Assembly: GCA_963814805.1 (NCBI GenBank)
Contig: CAWFER010000014.1
Coordinates: 50,583-114,582, forward strand
Reading direction: 5' to 3'
Length of the DNA: 64,000 bases
Source: AP-15 sp963814805
GTDB taxonomy: Bacteria > Pseudomonadota > Alphaproteobacteria > ATCC43930 > CGMCC-115725
In this document: positions 29,962 through 38,026 of the stretch, piece after piece
Layout: the number at the start of each line of letters is the position of its first letter
Position numbering within the stretch: position 1 is the stretch's first letter
The notes under the pieces: generated by a model
What the model was told of the DNA's origin: nothing
Databases searched by the model: none
Seen by the model: only the letters and a program-made list of their open reading frames with translations
Program-made: the position numbers and the translations under genes

Positions 29962-30546
29962 ATGCAAAAATTGGTATCGGCCTTGGCTCTGGGAGGCGCG
30001 CTGTCGCTGACGCTGCTCAGCCCGCGTGCTTCCGCGGATGTGATCACTTTGGGACCGGCATCGCCGATCACTAGTTCGATCACCGGGGTCGGAACGATCA
30101 GCTTCACCCCGACACCGGCTACCGAAATTCTCCAGGTGACCAATGGAACGGGAGGCAACGATTATAGCACCAACTTTCCAAATCAGGATCCGAATACCAC
30201 AGTCCCAGCTGCCATAGCGTCGCTGTTCAGCGTGCTGACGCCGACTTTGACATTAAACGACGATGGCCCGCTTCCGACCGCATACAGCCAAAGCGTCCCG
30301 CTGGGCTATAATTATGTAGCAATCCATAACGACACCGGAGAACTATTGTTTTTCTACGACACTTCGGAAACCATGTTTACACTAAATAGTGCAGCATCGC
30401 TCAGTAATGCACGTTTCTATGCGTGCGCTAGCGGCACTCCAGGCTGCACCTCAGGGCCGCCGCTGCTGCCCGAGCCGAGCGCTCTGGCGCTGGTCGGCAG
30501 CGCGCTGGCGATGTTCGGCTTTGTGTGGCGCCGCAGATCGGTCTGA
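29962..30546 (+). CDS. PEP-CTERM sorting-domain protein
   Basis: A 194-residue exported protein. The N-terminal signal peptide is MQKLVSALALGGALSLTLL with cleavage after SASA-like RASA. The C-terminus has the PEP-CTERM tripartite signal: LPEPSALALVGSALAMFGF followed by WRRRSV. Such proteins are processed by exosortase, usually in exopolysaccharide producers; no exosortase gene is in this window. The middle is Thr/Ser-rich with no known fold. An AAAGGAGAG site precedes ATG 29962, and an intrinsic terminator follows 26 bp after the stop. Confidence 0.88.
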   Translation: MQKLVSALALGGALSLTLLSPRASADVITLGPASPITSSITGVGTISFTPTPATEILQVTNGTGGNDYSTNFPNQDPNTTVPAAIASLFSVLTPTLTLNDDGPLPTAYSQSVPLGYNYVAIHNDTGELLFFYDTSETMFTLNSAASLSNARFYACASGTPGCTSGPPLLPEPSALALVGSALAMFGFVWRRRSV

Positions 30547-30572
30547 GCTTCCATTTCTTCGCTTGGCGCAGG

Positions 30573-30597
30573 GGCGCGACCTTCGGGTCGCGCCTTT
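30573..30597 (+). terminator. intrinsic terminator after the PEP-CTERM gene
   Basis: A perfect 9-bp stem GGCGCGACC / GGTCGCGCC closed by a stable TTCG tetraloop, followed by TTT. It ends the PEP-CTERM transcript. Confidence 0.85.
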
Positions 30598-30653
30598 CGC
30601 GTTTGCGGCTGGGCTCGCGCGACTGCGAGCGCGTCGTAGGCGGATCGGCCGCT

Positions 30654-31778
30654 TTAGCCGCATTTCTTCTTGCCGCCGTGGCAGGTGTTCCCCCCGGTCG
30701 AGCTGACGGTGACCGTGGCCATCGCCGTGGCCGGGTCCGCGCCGTCCGTGCAGGTGACCGCGTAGGAGGTCGTCACACTCGGCGAGACCACGGCCGAGCC
30801 TGAAGTTCCGGACGCGGTGAAGCCGCTGCCGGTGCAGGACGAGGCATTGGTTGAGCTCCACGACAAGGTCGATGACTGGCCGGCGCTGATCGATTGCGGG
30901 CTCGCCGAAAGCGAGGCGGTGACCACCGGCGGCGGTGTGGTGAACGAGCCGGCGGTGCATGGGGTTAAACTCGCTCCGCTCGCGCCCCAGCAGGTGCTGA
31001 ACACGCTGCCGTCGACCGGGTTGGACGGGTTCGAGGTCTGGCCCCATTGGTCGAGCGCGATGATGCCGTTGGCTGACAGCGACAGGTTCGGGTTGGCGCC
31101 GTTGGCTTCGACCGGATCATAGGTCGCCTGGTCGTAATCGGCGAGCGGCAGGTAGCCGTTATCGTATGGCGGCTCGGTGATCCATTCCGCCGACGCCATG
31201 CTGGACTGGTACTGGAAGCTCTGCGTCCAGGCCGCGCCGGTGGTCTCGTCGGACAAGGTCAGCTGCCAGGTCTGGGTTTGGGCAGGCGAGCATTGGGCGG
31301 TGCATTGCAGCGACGCGGCGACGATGTCGCCCGGCTTGACCGTCAGGCCGGCGGGCTCGCTGACCGCAGGATAAAGCTCGTACCAGGTGTAGAAGGATGT
31401 GACCCCGGCGGTCGAGACCACCGACTCGGTGCCGACCTGGATCAAGGTCGCGTCGCCGTCGCCGCCCACCCCGACCCAGTCGAACACATATTCATAGCCA
31501 TAGGGCGTCTGACCGCCATCGTAGGTCACATTGGGGACCTGCCAAATCGCCGACGCGCTGGTATAGGGGGCGGCGGCGGTGACCGCATATCCTGACCAGC
31601 TCGTCGTGGTGATTGTGCCGAGAAGCCGCTTAAAGCTGCCGTCGGGATTGCGGTATGGCTGCATCGGCGGATGGATGAACCCGTCGCCGGGATGTGCAGG
31701 CTGAGCGGCGGCCGGCGCCACGGCCAGAGCGGCGGCGAGCGCGATGGCGGCGCCGCTCAGGGATAGGTTCGGCTGCAT
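30654..31778 (-). CDS. secreted G1 (glutamic) endopeptidase with C-terminal Ig-like domain
   Basis: A 374-residue exported protein. The signal peptide is MQPNLSLSGAAIALAAALAVAPAAA. The catalytic domain matches the G1/eqolisin (scytalidoglutamic peptidase) fold: TTTSWSGYAV, IWQVPNVTY, FDWVGVGGDGDATLIQVGTE, FYTWYELYPAV and AEWITEPP, where the family's catalytic Glu is expected. The dyad Gln is probably in the LIQVGTE region. An Ig-like region (residues about 290-360, SLSASPQSISAGQSSTLSW) follows, then a short Cys/Lys-rich tail. It would work at acid pH outside the cell if the family behaviour holds. Confidence 0.8.
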   Translation of the reverse strand: MQPNLSLSGAAIALAAALAVAPAAAQPAHPGDGFIHPPMQPYRNPDGSFKRLLGTITTTSWSGYAVTAAAPYTSASAIWQVPNVTYDGGQTPYGYEYVFDWVGVGGDGDATLIQVGTESVVSTAGVTSFYTWYELYPAVSEPAGLTVKPGDIVAASLQCTAQCSPAQTQTWQLTLSDETTGAAWTQSFQYQSSMASAEWITEPPYDNGYLPLADYDQATYDPVEANGANPNLSLSANGIIALDQWGQTSNPSNPVDGSVFSTCWGASGASLTPCTAGSFTTPPPVVTASLSASPQSISAGQSSTLSWSSTNASSCTGSGFTASGTSGSAVVSPSVTTSYAVTCTDGADPATAMATVTVSSTGGNTCHGGKKKCG

Positions 31779-32057
31779 CTCTGTCCTCACAGCTGGGTGG
31801 CGCGAGCGCCCCGGCTGTCGGATCGAGAACTGGCCAACAAGTCCCGACCGCCGGAATGGCGACGCGGAACCGTAAGTTCCCAAAGGTTGAAGAAGTGTCA
31901 GTCAAACGTCGCTATCGGCGACAATTCTCCTCGATCTCGCGACAAATCTTCGCGGTCGGAGATTCAGCCGCCATTCGAACGGGGACGCCGAACGTGAGTG
32001 TCGGATTTTTTTACGACTGGCTCGGCCGAGCGCGGGCGGAGCTCGAAAGTGCTCGGC
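31779..32057. other. 279-bp gap without a supported gene
   Basis: This lies between the reverse-strand peptidase (so it holds that gene's promoter) and the end of the cobalamin adenosyltransferase gene. No gene, RNA or convincing hairpin was seen. Confidence 0.35.
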
Positions 32058-32645
32058 TCAGCGGGTGGCGCCGGGGACCCACAGCACGTCCTTGGCGCCG
32101 TTGTCATTGAGCCTTCGGCCGAGGACGAAGAGGTGGTCGGACAGGCGGTTCAGGTATTTGAGCGCTTCGGGGTTGATCGGCTCGGCTTGCGCCAACTCGC
32201 TGACCAGGCGCTCGGCGCGGCGGGTGATGGTGCGCGCCAGATGCAGATAGGCGGCGGCGGCGCTGCCGCCGGGCAGGATGAATGAGTCGAGCGGGCGCAG
32301 GGTCGCGTTGATCGCATCGATCTCGTGCTCCAGGCGCTCGACCTGGGCGGAGAGGATGCGCAGCGCGCCTGCACTGCGCCGGCCGTCGTCAGGGGTGCAC
32401 AGATCGGCGCCGAGATCGAACAGATCGTTCTGGATGCGGCCGAGCATCGCGTCGGCATCCGCCCCGGACTTGGCACCGACCCCCGCACCTGCATGGAGGC
32501 GGGCGATGCCGATCGCCGCGTTGGCCTCGTCGACGGTGCCGTAAGCGGCGACCCGCAAGGAATGTTTTGGCACGCGCGAGCCGTCGCCCAGCGAGGTTTC
32601 GCCGCTGTCGCCGCCGCGCGTGTAGATCCGGGTCAGCCGCACCAT
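32058..32645 (-). CDS. cob(I)yrinic acid a,c-diamide adenosyltransferase (PduO type)
   Basis: Transfers the adenosyl group from ATP to cob(I)alamin to make adenosylcobalamin. A 195-residue PduO-type protein. The N-terminal IYTRGGDSGETSLGDGSRV is the ATP-binding signature, and AYGTVDEANAAIGIA, FILPGGSAAAAYLHLAR and ITRRAERL are the other conserved blocks. It lies 16 bp downstream of the small twin-membrane gene. AdoCbl would serve enzymes such as ethylmalonyl-CoA and methylmalonyl-CoA mutase, which fits the acyl-CoA dehydrogenase nearby. Confidence 0.93.
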   Translation of the reverse strand: MVRLTRIYTRGGDSGETSLGDGSRVPKHSLRVAAYGTVDEANAAIGIARLHAGAGVGAKSGADADAMLGRIQNDLFDLGADLCTPDDGRRSAGALRILSAQVERLEHEIDAINATLRPLDSFILPGGSAAAAYLHLARTITRRAERLVSELAQAEPINPEALKYLNRLSDHLFVLGRRLNDNGAKDVLWVPGATR

Positions 32646-32661
32646 CGCCGCCGGCCCCGGC

Positions 32662-32853
32662 CTAGCGCCGGCCGAGCAGCATCAAGAGGGCGAGCAGCAG
32701 CAGCGCCAGACCCTGCATGACGACGCGCGCCTGCATCAGCTTGTTCGAGCGGCGCGGGTTGCCGCCGCGCAGCATCGTCGCGACGCCGAGCCCGAGCACG
32801 ATCAGCACGCCGAGGAGGGCGAGCGCCAACAGGATCGTCACGAACGTGGTCAT
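32662..32853 (-). CDS. twin-transmembrane protein (HIG1-like)
   Basis: A 63-residue protein with two membrane segments: VTILLALALLGVLIVLGLGV and VVMQGLALLLLALLMLL, joined by a basic loop RGGNPRRSNKLMQAR. This type of short protein commonly precedes the PduO-type adenosyltransferase in alphaproteobacteria. Its function is unknown; relation to the respiratory HIG1 family is suggested by the loop motif only. Confidence 0.85.
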   Translation of the reverse strand: MTTFVTILLALALLGVLIVLGLGVATMLRGGNPRRSNKLMQARVVMQGLALLLLALLMLLGRR

Positions 32854-33000
32854 CGCGCGAGTATGGGCCTGTTACGCGGGCAAGGCGAGCGATTAGGTGA
32901 TATCGGCCTGGGATACCGCAGCCCGGCAGCGGTACCCCTCACCCTCCCGCTTTTCGATCACAGAAGCGGAGGACGATCACGCATTGTCCAACATTCCATT

Positions 33001-33165
33001 GGATTTAAACTGGATTGGGATCGCAGGATTCAGGGGTATAATTCCCCATCCATTGATCAGAAAGTTCCAGGTCTAGGATATATACCTGGAAATATCAGAA
33101 TCATTAGTTGGCGTGCTAATGATGGTAAGGGAAATCTATCTGATAATGCGATTCGCAGCACTTGC
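33001..33165 (+). pseudogene. HNH-endonuclease-like relic
   Basis: A short stretch reads FKLDWDRRIQGYNSPSIDQK then YIPGNIRIISWRANDGKGN, which resembles the core of phage-type HNH endonucleases (S-P-S-x-D-x-x...GY-x-x-G-N-x-x-x-I-S-x-R-A-N). The upstream part is short and not recognisable, and no complete gene is present. Base composition is visibly lower in GC than the surroundings. Confidence 0.5.
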
Positions 33166-33272
33166 CGAAGATGTTCTGAGCCGGATGGAACCGGTGGACA
33201 CCGGCATCCCCGAGCAAGGAAGTTGAAACTATTTGGCCCTACAACGACCACGCACGCTAAATAGGGATTGCC

Positions 33273-33572
33273 ATGATGCGTATCTGGAAGCTCACCCCGA
33301 CCAACCTCGAAGACCCAATATGGAAGAAATGGAGCCCTGAGCCGGTTGTCGTTCGTGCTGCGGGCGAGCGTGAGGCTCGGCATTTAGGGGTATTAGAAAC
33401 GGTTAAGTTTTTGCCCGCTATTCCTAATGCTCCGATCGCCGTCAATCCATGGGGCGGTTACCCCAAGATCGGCGATCCTTTACCGACAGTGTGTGAAGAC
33501 ATAACAGAACAAACCGATAAGTATTCCGTTGATGGCCCAGCAGAGGTGTTGCGGCACGGAGAAAAATTCTAA
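33273..33572 (+). CDS. hypothetical protein in low-GC patch
   Basis: A 99-residue protein I do not recognise. It has several Trp/Pro-containing segments (PIWKKWSPEPVVVRA, VNPWGGYPKIGDP), and no signal peptide or membrane segment. Base composition is much lower in GC than neighbours, suggesting transfer. It overlaps the next open frame by about 41 bp in another frame, so at most one end is fully right. Confidence 0.4.
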   Translation: MMRIWKLTPTNLEDPIWKKWSPEPVVVRAAGEREARHLGVLETVKFLPAIPNAPIAVNPWGGYPKIGDPLPTVCEDITEQTDKYSVDGPAEVLRHGEKF

Positions 33573-33978
33573 GGTCTTTTACCGACACAAACAAAAGAAA
33601 AAAGTCTTGGCCATAGCTCTTTTCGGCACTCAAAATTACTTGTGTTTTCTCCAAGATGTTCAAATCATTGGAAAACAGGGAGAACGGCTGGCTTTGTGCT
33701 ATAAGTTCTCAATTTATTGTTTATTCGTTCCGTTGTGGCTGACCCATGACGGTTATGTTTTGGGAATTATAGAAACGAACAAGAAAGGCACCAAGTCGTG
33801 GCTTACCAAGACTTTCTATCCACTGACTGAGGAAAAAATTACCCGCTGGCAAGACAGAGGACATCTCCCAAAACCTTTACCTCAATATAAAATAACCTTG
33901 GGAGATAGTTGGCCCTTAGGCTTCGGCTGGATAATGATGGGTATCGCGGTATTGGGCGGGTTAATGCACGGTTTTTGA
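33532..33978 (+). CDS. hypothetical membrane-associated protein in low-GC patch
   Basis: About 148 residues. Features include a basic segment (YRHKQKKK), a hydrophobic stretch FSIYCLFVPLWL, WLTKTFYPLTEEKI and a C-terminal membrane segment GFGWIMMGIAVLGGLMHGF. There is no recognisable family. It has low GC and unusual codon use compared with the rest of the window, consistent with recent acquisition. The start at ATG 33532 is uncertain. Confidence 0.5.
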   Translation: MAQQRCCGTEKNSKVFYRHKQKKKVLAIALFGTQNYLCFLQDVQIIGKQGERLALCYKFSIYCLFVPLWLTHDGYVLGIIETNKKGTKSWLTKTFYPLTEEKITRWQDRGHLPKPLPQYKITLGDSWPLGFGWIMMGIAVLGGLMHGF

Positions 33979-34142
33979 TGCATTTCATCGCTCTTTGAGA
34001 ATTTCGCACCTCTTTTTTTTGGGCAGAATCAACGGTTACACAAAAAGGGTGGCGGATTTACGGGTTTTATGGGCAAAGCCCCCGCAGGCCCGCAGGCGGG
34101 GAGAGGGCCGGGGCGAGGGGCGCTTTAGCTCTGCCGCCGACC

Positions 34143-35888
34143 CTAATTCCTTCCGGCGATCAGGCCGCGGGCGATGATCTGGGCCTGGATTTCGGCCGCA
34201 CCCTCGAAGATGTTGAGAATGCGGGCGTCGCACAGCACCCGGCTGATCGGGTATTCGAGCGCATAGCCGTTGCCGCCGTGGATCTGCAAGGCGTTGTCGG
34301 CATTCGACCAGGCGGCGCGCGCGGCCAGCAGCTTGGCCATGCCGGCCTCGATGTCGCAGCGCCGGCCGCGGTCCTTTTCGCGCGCGGCGAAATAGGTCAG
34401 CTGGCGCGCCACCATGGTCTCCATCGCCATCAGCGCGAGCTTGCCGGCGACCCGCGGGAAATGGGCGAGCGGCCGGCCGAACTGGCGGCGCTCGCGGGCG
34501 TAGGAGAGGCCGAGCTCGAGCGCGTTCTGGGCGACGCCGACGGCGCGCGAGGCGGTCTGGATCCGGGCGCTCTCGAAGGTCGCCATCAATTGCTTGAAGC
34601 CCTGGCCCTCGACCCCGCCGAGCAGACCCTCGGCCGGCACGGCAAAGCCGTCGAAGGCGATCTCGTATTCCTTCATGCCGCGATAGCCGAGCACCGGGAT
34701 CTCGGTGCCGCTGATGCCGTCCGCCGGAAACGGCTCGGCCTCGCCGCCCCGCGGCTTGGGGGCGAGAAACATGCTGAGGCCAGGATAGCCATGCGCGCCG
34801 GTGTCGGTGCGGGCGAGGAGGGTCATCAGATCGGAGCGGGCGCCATGGGTGATCCAGGTCTTGGCGCCGTAGATGCGATAAAAATCGCCGTCGCGCACGG
34901 CGCGGGTCGCCACCGCGGCGAGATCGGAGCCGGCCCCGGGCTCGGTAAAGACCGCGGTCGGCAACACCGCGCCCGAGGCGATCCCAGGCAGCCAGCGCGC
35001 CTTTTGCGCTTGTGTGCCGTTGAGCCGGATCAATTCGCCGGCGATCTCCGAGCGGGTGCCGAGCGAGCCGACCCCGAGATAGGCGCGCGACAATTCCTCC
35101 GAGACGATGCACATCGCGGTCTTGCCGAGGCCAAGCCCGCCATAGTCCTCGGGGATGGTCATGCCGAAGACGCCGAGCCCGGCCAGCTCCTCGATCAGCG
35201 GCAGCGGGATCAGCTGGTCGCGGCGATGCCAATCCTGGGCAAATGGGGCGACCGCGCGCTCGGCAAAGCGACGCACCTGGTCGCGGATCATAGCCAAGGT
35301 CGCGGCACTGGTTTCGAAGCCGGCGTGGCCGGGGCTTTCGCGGCCGGCGCGGCTGTCTTCAACGTGGTCGGGGAGGTGGTCCGGGGCGATCCGTCCGAAC
35401 CCGACTTCACCTTCCTCGGCGAGCAATCGGCCGAGCCGCTGCCGGGCCTGCGGCAATGCCGCCGCGAACGCGCCGGCGTCGGCCTCGCGCAATGGCGCCG
35501 CTTCCTGCGCGCCGAGGCCGAGATCGGCCGGGCGGGCGAACTCGCCCTGGGCCATCGGGACGCCGCCGGCGAGCTGCGCCAGATATTCGCCGTAGGCGAG
35601 CTCGACAATCAGCGCCTCGGCCTCGCCCAAGGCGGCGGCGTCGTCGAGGCGCCGGGCCCAGTGGCCGATCTGGCGCAACCCCTCGACCGAGGCGGCGAAC
35701 CAGGCGAGCGCGTGGCCGGCGAGCTGATGGCGGTCGAAGCGCTGGGTTTCGACCGGTCCCTGCGGGGCGACCATCGCGGCGAGCCGGGAGCGCGCCACGG
35801 CGAGCACGGATTCGGCGGCGCCGAGCGCGCGATCGGCCGCAGCCAGCAGCATGCGTCGGTCGCGCGCCACCCGAACCCGGCCGCTCAA
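34143..35888 (-). CDS. acyl-CoA dehydrogenase, probably (2S)-methylsuccinyl-CoA dehydrogenase
   Basis: A 581-residue FAD enzyme with an N-terminal helical extension of about 190 residues and then the acyl-CoA dehydrogenase core: FGMTIPEDYGGLGLGKTAMC, TAVFTEPGAGSDLAAVATRA, YGAKTWITHGARSDLM, RRQFGRPLAHF and LQIHGGNGYALEYPISR. The extended length and the core resemble Mcd of the ethylmalonyl-CoA pathway, which oxidises methylsuccinyl-CoA to mesaconyl-CoA during acetate/C2 assimilation. The cobalamin adenosyltransferase 1.5 kb away fits, since ethylmalonyl-CoA mutase needs AdoCbl. The specific assignment is inference. Confidence 0.83.
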   Translation of the reverse strand: MSGRVRVARDRRMLLAAADRALGAAESVLAVARSRLAAMVAPQGPVETQRFDRHQLAGHALAWFAASVEGLRQIGHWARRLDDAAALGEAEALIVELAYGEYLAQLAGGVPMAQGEFARPADLGLGAQEAAPLREADAGAFAAALPQARQRLGRLLAEEGEVGFGRIAPDHLPDHVEDSRAGRESPGHAGFETSAATLAMIRDQVRRFAERAVAPFAQDWHRRDQLIPLPLIEELAGLGVFGMTIPEDYGGLGLGKTAMCIVSEELSRAYLGVGSLGTRSEIAGELIRLNGTQAQKARWLPGIASGAVLPTAVFTEPGAGSDLAAVATRAVRDGDFYRIYGAKTWITHGARSDLMTLLARTDTGAHGYPGLSMFLAPKPRGGEAEPFPADGISGTEIPVLGYRGMKEYEIAFDGFAVPAEGLLGGVEGQGFKQLMATFESARIQTASRAVGVAQNALELGLSYARERRQFGRPLAHFPRVAGKLALMAMETMVARQLTYFAAREKDRGRRCDIEAGMAKLLAARAAWSNADNALQIHGGNGYALEYPISRVLCDARILNIFEGAAEIQAQIIARGLIAGRN

Positions 35889-35915
35889 GCCCGCCGCGCG
35901 GATCAGCGAGCGCCG

Positions 35916-36131
35916 CTAATCCTGCGGCAGCTGATAGGTGCGCGGATAGGTGGTGGCCAGGTTCGGATCGGAGACCTTTTCCGAGTCCGACTGGGTCATC
36001 GTCACCGCCGAGATGTCATCGGAGATGCCGTTCAAATTCTGGATGTTGCTGGCGCGGTCGGGGGCGCCGACGGCGCAGCCAACGGCGGCGAGCGCCAATG
36101 AGACGACGAACCCCAGGCGCAGCATGGTCAT
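35916..36131 (-). CDS. small lipoprotein
   Basis: A 71-residue protein with a lipoprotein signal: MLRLGFVVSLALAAVGC contains a lipobox-like LAAVGC. The mature part is short and polar (NIQNLNGISDDISAVTM), ending in TYPRTYQLPQD. GGAG at proper spacing supports ATG 36131. No known family. It lies 12 bp downstream of another tiny membrane protein gene and may be co-transcribed with it. Confidence 0.65.
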   Translation of the reverse strand: MTMLRLGFVVSLALAAVGCAVGAPDRASNIQNLNGISDDISAVTMTQSDSEKVSDPNLATTYPRTYQLPQD

Positions 36132-36143
36132 CGCACGCTCCAT

Positions 36144-36278
36144 TTAATGGAACACCATATAGGCAATCGCGAATAAAACTACAACGAGCGCCAGGGAGGC
36201 GGCCAAAACGTAGCGCATCGCGCCCTCCTTGGTGGCCCCACGCGCCTCGGTCTTGTCTACGACAATGCGTTTTGCCAT
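36144..36278 (-). CDS. single-pass small membrane protein
   Basis: A 44-residue protein: a basic N-terminus (AKRIVVDKTEARGATKEGA) followed by one membrane segment (YVLAASLALVVVLFAIAYMV). No family recognised. It is upstream of the small lipoprotein gene on the same strand. Confidence 0.55.
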   Translation of the reverse strand: MAKRIVVDKTEARGATKEGAMRYVLAASLALVVVLFAIAYMVFH

Positions 36279-36549
36279 CGCTGCCCGTCCCTGTGCGGTA
36301 ACTGCCTGCCGTGAAAACAGAAGGCGCGGACTTTCGATCCGGATGGGCGGGCCGGCGAGTTGGGCTCGCGGCGGCGGCGGCGGCAGCCGGACGCAGAGTT
36401 GGACGGCGAGTTGACGCGGCCGGCGCGCCGGCCTACATCTTGGAGCGTGGCTGCGCAGATCACGCATGGCCGGCGCGACCGGCGAATTACGGCCCCGAAC
36501 CCGGCCTGGGTTCGGGCTCCGTCGTTTCGCCCCGTTTGCGCCAAGGACC

Positions 36550-36876
36550 ATGATCATGTCGCCAGTCGCCGCGCCCGCCGCCGCTCATAGCAGTCTTTCC
36601 GAGATCGTTTACTTTTCCGTTCATGCCCGGGCCGAGCCGGGGGTGATGCCGCGGGTTCTAGAGCTGTTCGCCAAGCGCGGGCTGGTGCCCTCGCGCTGGC
36701 GCAGCGCCGTTGCCGCCGGCGATCCGCAGCTTCTGACGATCGACATTCAAATAGAGGGGCTGGGGCCGGAGATCGGCGATTACATCGCCGCCTCGATGCG
36801 GCAGATTGCGTCGGTCGAAGCGGTATCGGCCGGTCGCCAAGCTCGCCCTTCCGGCCGAGCTAGCCCTGCCGACTGA
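36550..36876 (+). CDS. ACT-like domain protein
   Basis: A 108-residue protein. The segment EIVYFSVHARAEPGVMPRVL then ELFAKRGLVPSRW, followed by LTIDIQIEGLGPEIGDYIAA, has the beta-alpha-beta order of ACT/IlvN-like small regulatory domains, and no catalytic domain is attached. It lies 17 bp upstream of a Nudix gene. It may bind an amino acid or other small ligand; the partner is unknown. Confidence 0.6.
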   Translation: MIMSPVAAPAAAHSSLSEIVYFSVHARAEPGVMPRVLELFAKRGLVPSRWRSAVAAGDPQLLTIDIQIEGLGPEIGDYIAASMRQIASVEAVSAGRQARPSGRASPAD

Positions 36877-36893
36877 GAGGAGCATCGCCGCCG

Positions 36894-37796
36894 ATGTCGT
36901 TCCGCGATCACATCATCCGCTGCAACAGCTACGCGCCCGAACGAGTGGTGCCGCTGTTCGCCGGCGGCGAGCGGATCGGGCTGTTGCGCCGCGACAACGC
37001 CGAGGCGCTGCGGCGCTTCCCGCAGGTGTTCGCGGTCGGCGAGGACCGGGTTCTGCTGGTGGCGCAGGGCGACGCCGACGCGATCAGCCGGGCGGTCGAC
37101 CAGGTGGTCGACGCGCTGGTTGCGGAAAAGCACATCCCGAAAATCCGCAGCGAGACGTTCGATGTGGCGCGGCGCTGGGGGGCGCCGCCGCTGTTTCGCC
37201 TCGACCGCGGGGCGGTCCCGTTTTTCGGGACGCGGGCCTATGGGGTGCACCTGAACGGGTATCGCCCGGGCGAGGCCGGGCGCCCGGCCGGGGCCAGACG
37301 GGACGAGGCCGGGCATCGGGACGGGAAGGGGCTCGCGCTCTGGGTCGGGCGCCGCGCCGCCGACAAGCGGGTGGCGCCGAACAAGCTCGACAATTTGGTC
37401 GCCGGCGGGATCGGCAACGGCCACGGGCTCGCCGAAACCCTGGTCAAGGAAGCCGACGAGGAGGCGATGATCCCGCCCGAGCTGATCGCGCGGGCGGCGC
37501 CGGCCGGCGCGGTCGCCTATCGCATGGAGACGACGCTCGGCATCCGCGACGACGTATTGTTCGTCTACGACCTCGAAGTGCCCGACGATTTCGTCCCGCA
37601 AAATCGCGACGGCGAGTTCTCCGGCTTTGAGCTGATGCCGGCGATCGCGGTCCTCGAGCGCATTCGCAACAGCTTCGATTTCAAGTTCAACGTCAATTTG
37701 GTGATCCTAGATTTCGCGGTGCGGCACGGGATTTTGCAGCCGGACGACCCGGAATACCTCGAGGTCGCCACCGGCCTGCATCGCCGGCTCGACTAG
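36894..37796 (+). CDS. DUF4743-Nudix hydrolase
   Basis: A 300-residue protein with an N-terminal DUF4743 domain (about 1-110) and a Nudix domain (about 115-280). The Nudix box reads GGIGNGHGLAETLVKEADEEAMI; the usual R-E-x-x-E-E is K-E-A-D-E-E here. Relatives include plant and yeast Nudix proteins acting on damaged thiamine diphosphates, which is the best guess. NGYRPG and LALWVGRRAADKRVAPNKLD match the family. It is apparently co-transcribed with the upstream ACT-like gene. Confidence 0.87.
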   Translation: MSFRDHIIRCNSYAPERVVPLFAGGERIGLLRRDNAEALRRFPQVFAVGEDRVLLVAQGDADAISRAVDQVVDALVAEKHIPKIRSETFDVARRWGAPPLFRLDRGAVPFFGTRAYGVHLNGYRPGEAGRPAGARRDEAGHRDGKGLALWVGRRAADKRVAPNKLDNLVAGGIGNGHGLAETLVKEADEEAMIPPELIARAAPAGAVAYRMETTLGIRDDVLFVYDLEVPDDFVPQNRDGEFSGFELMPAIAVLERIRNSFDFKFNVNLVILDFAVRHGILQPDDPEYLEVATGLHRRLD

Positions 37797-37913
37797 GTTC
37801 GGGTAGGTGGGCCTTAACATCGACCGCGGCGCAGCGGTGCGGGCGAATTGACTTCGGCTCCGGCCGCCGGCTAGGGTCTTCGCGCACACGCCGTGACGAA
37901 CCCACTCATCGGT

Positions 37914-38005
37914 GGAGGGGTGGCCGAGTGGCTGAAGGCGGCGGTTTGCTAAACCGTTATAGGGTTAAACCCCTATCGTGAGTTCGAATCTCATCCCCTC
38001 CGCCA
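37914..38005 (+). tRNA. tRNA-Ser (anticodon GCU)
   Basis: A 92-nt tRNA with acceptor stem GGAGGGG/CCCCTCC, anticodon loop TTTGCTAAA giving GCU (Ser, AGC/AGU), long variable arm typical of tRNA-Ser, and T-arm GTGAGTTCGAATCTCAT. The 3' CCA is encoded. A toxin-antitoxin pair and an IS follow directly, as often seen when mobile DNA integrates at tRNA genes. Confidence 0.95.
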
Positions 38006-38026
38006 CCTCAGAACAGAACTGCGAAC

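Noticed and set aside
34278..36101. A 607-residue forward open frame opposite the acyl-CoA dehydrogenase
   Set aside because: It is the antisense of a well-supported FAD enzyme and has no domain signatures.
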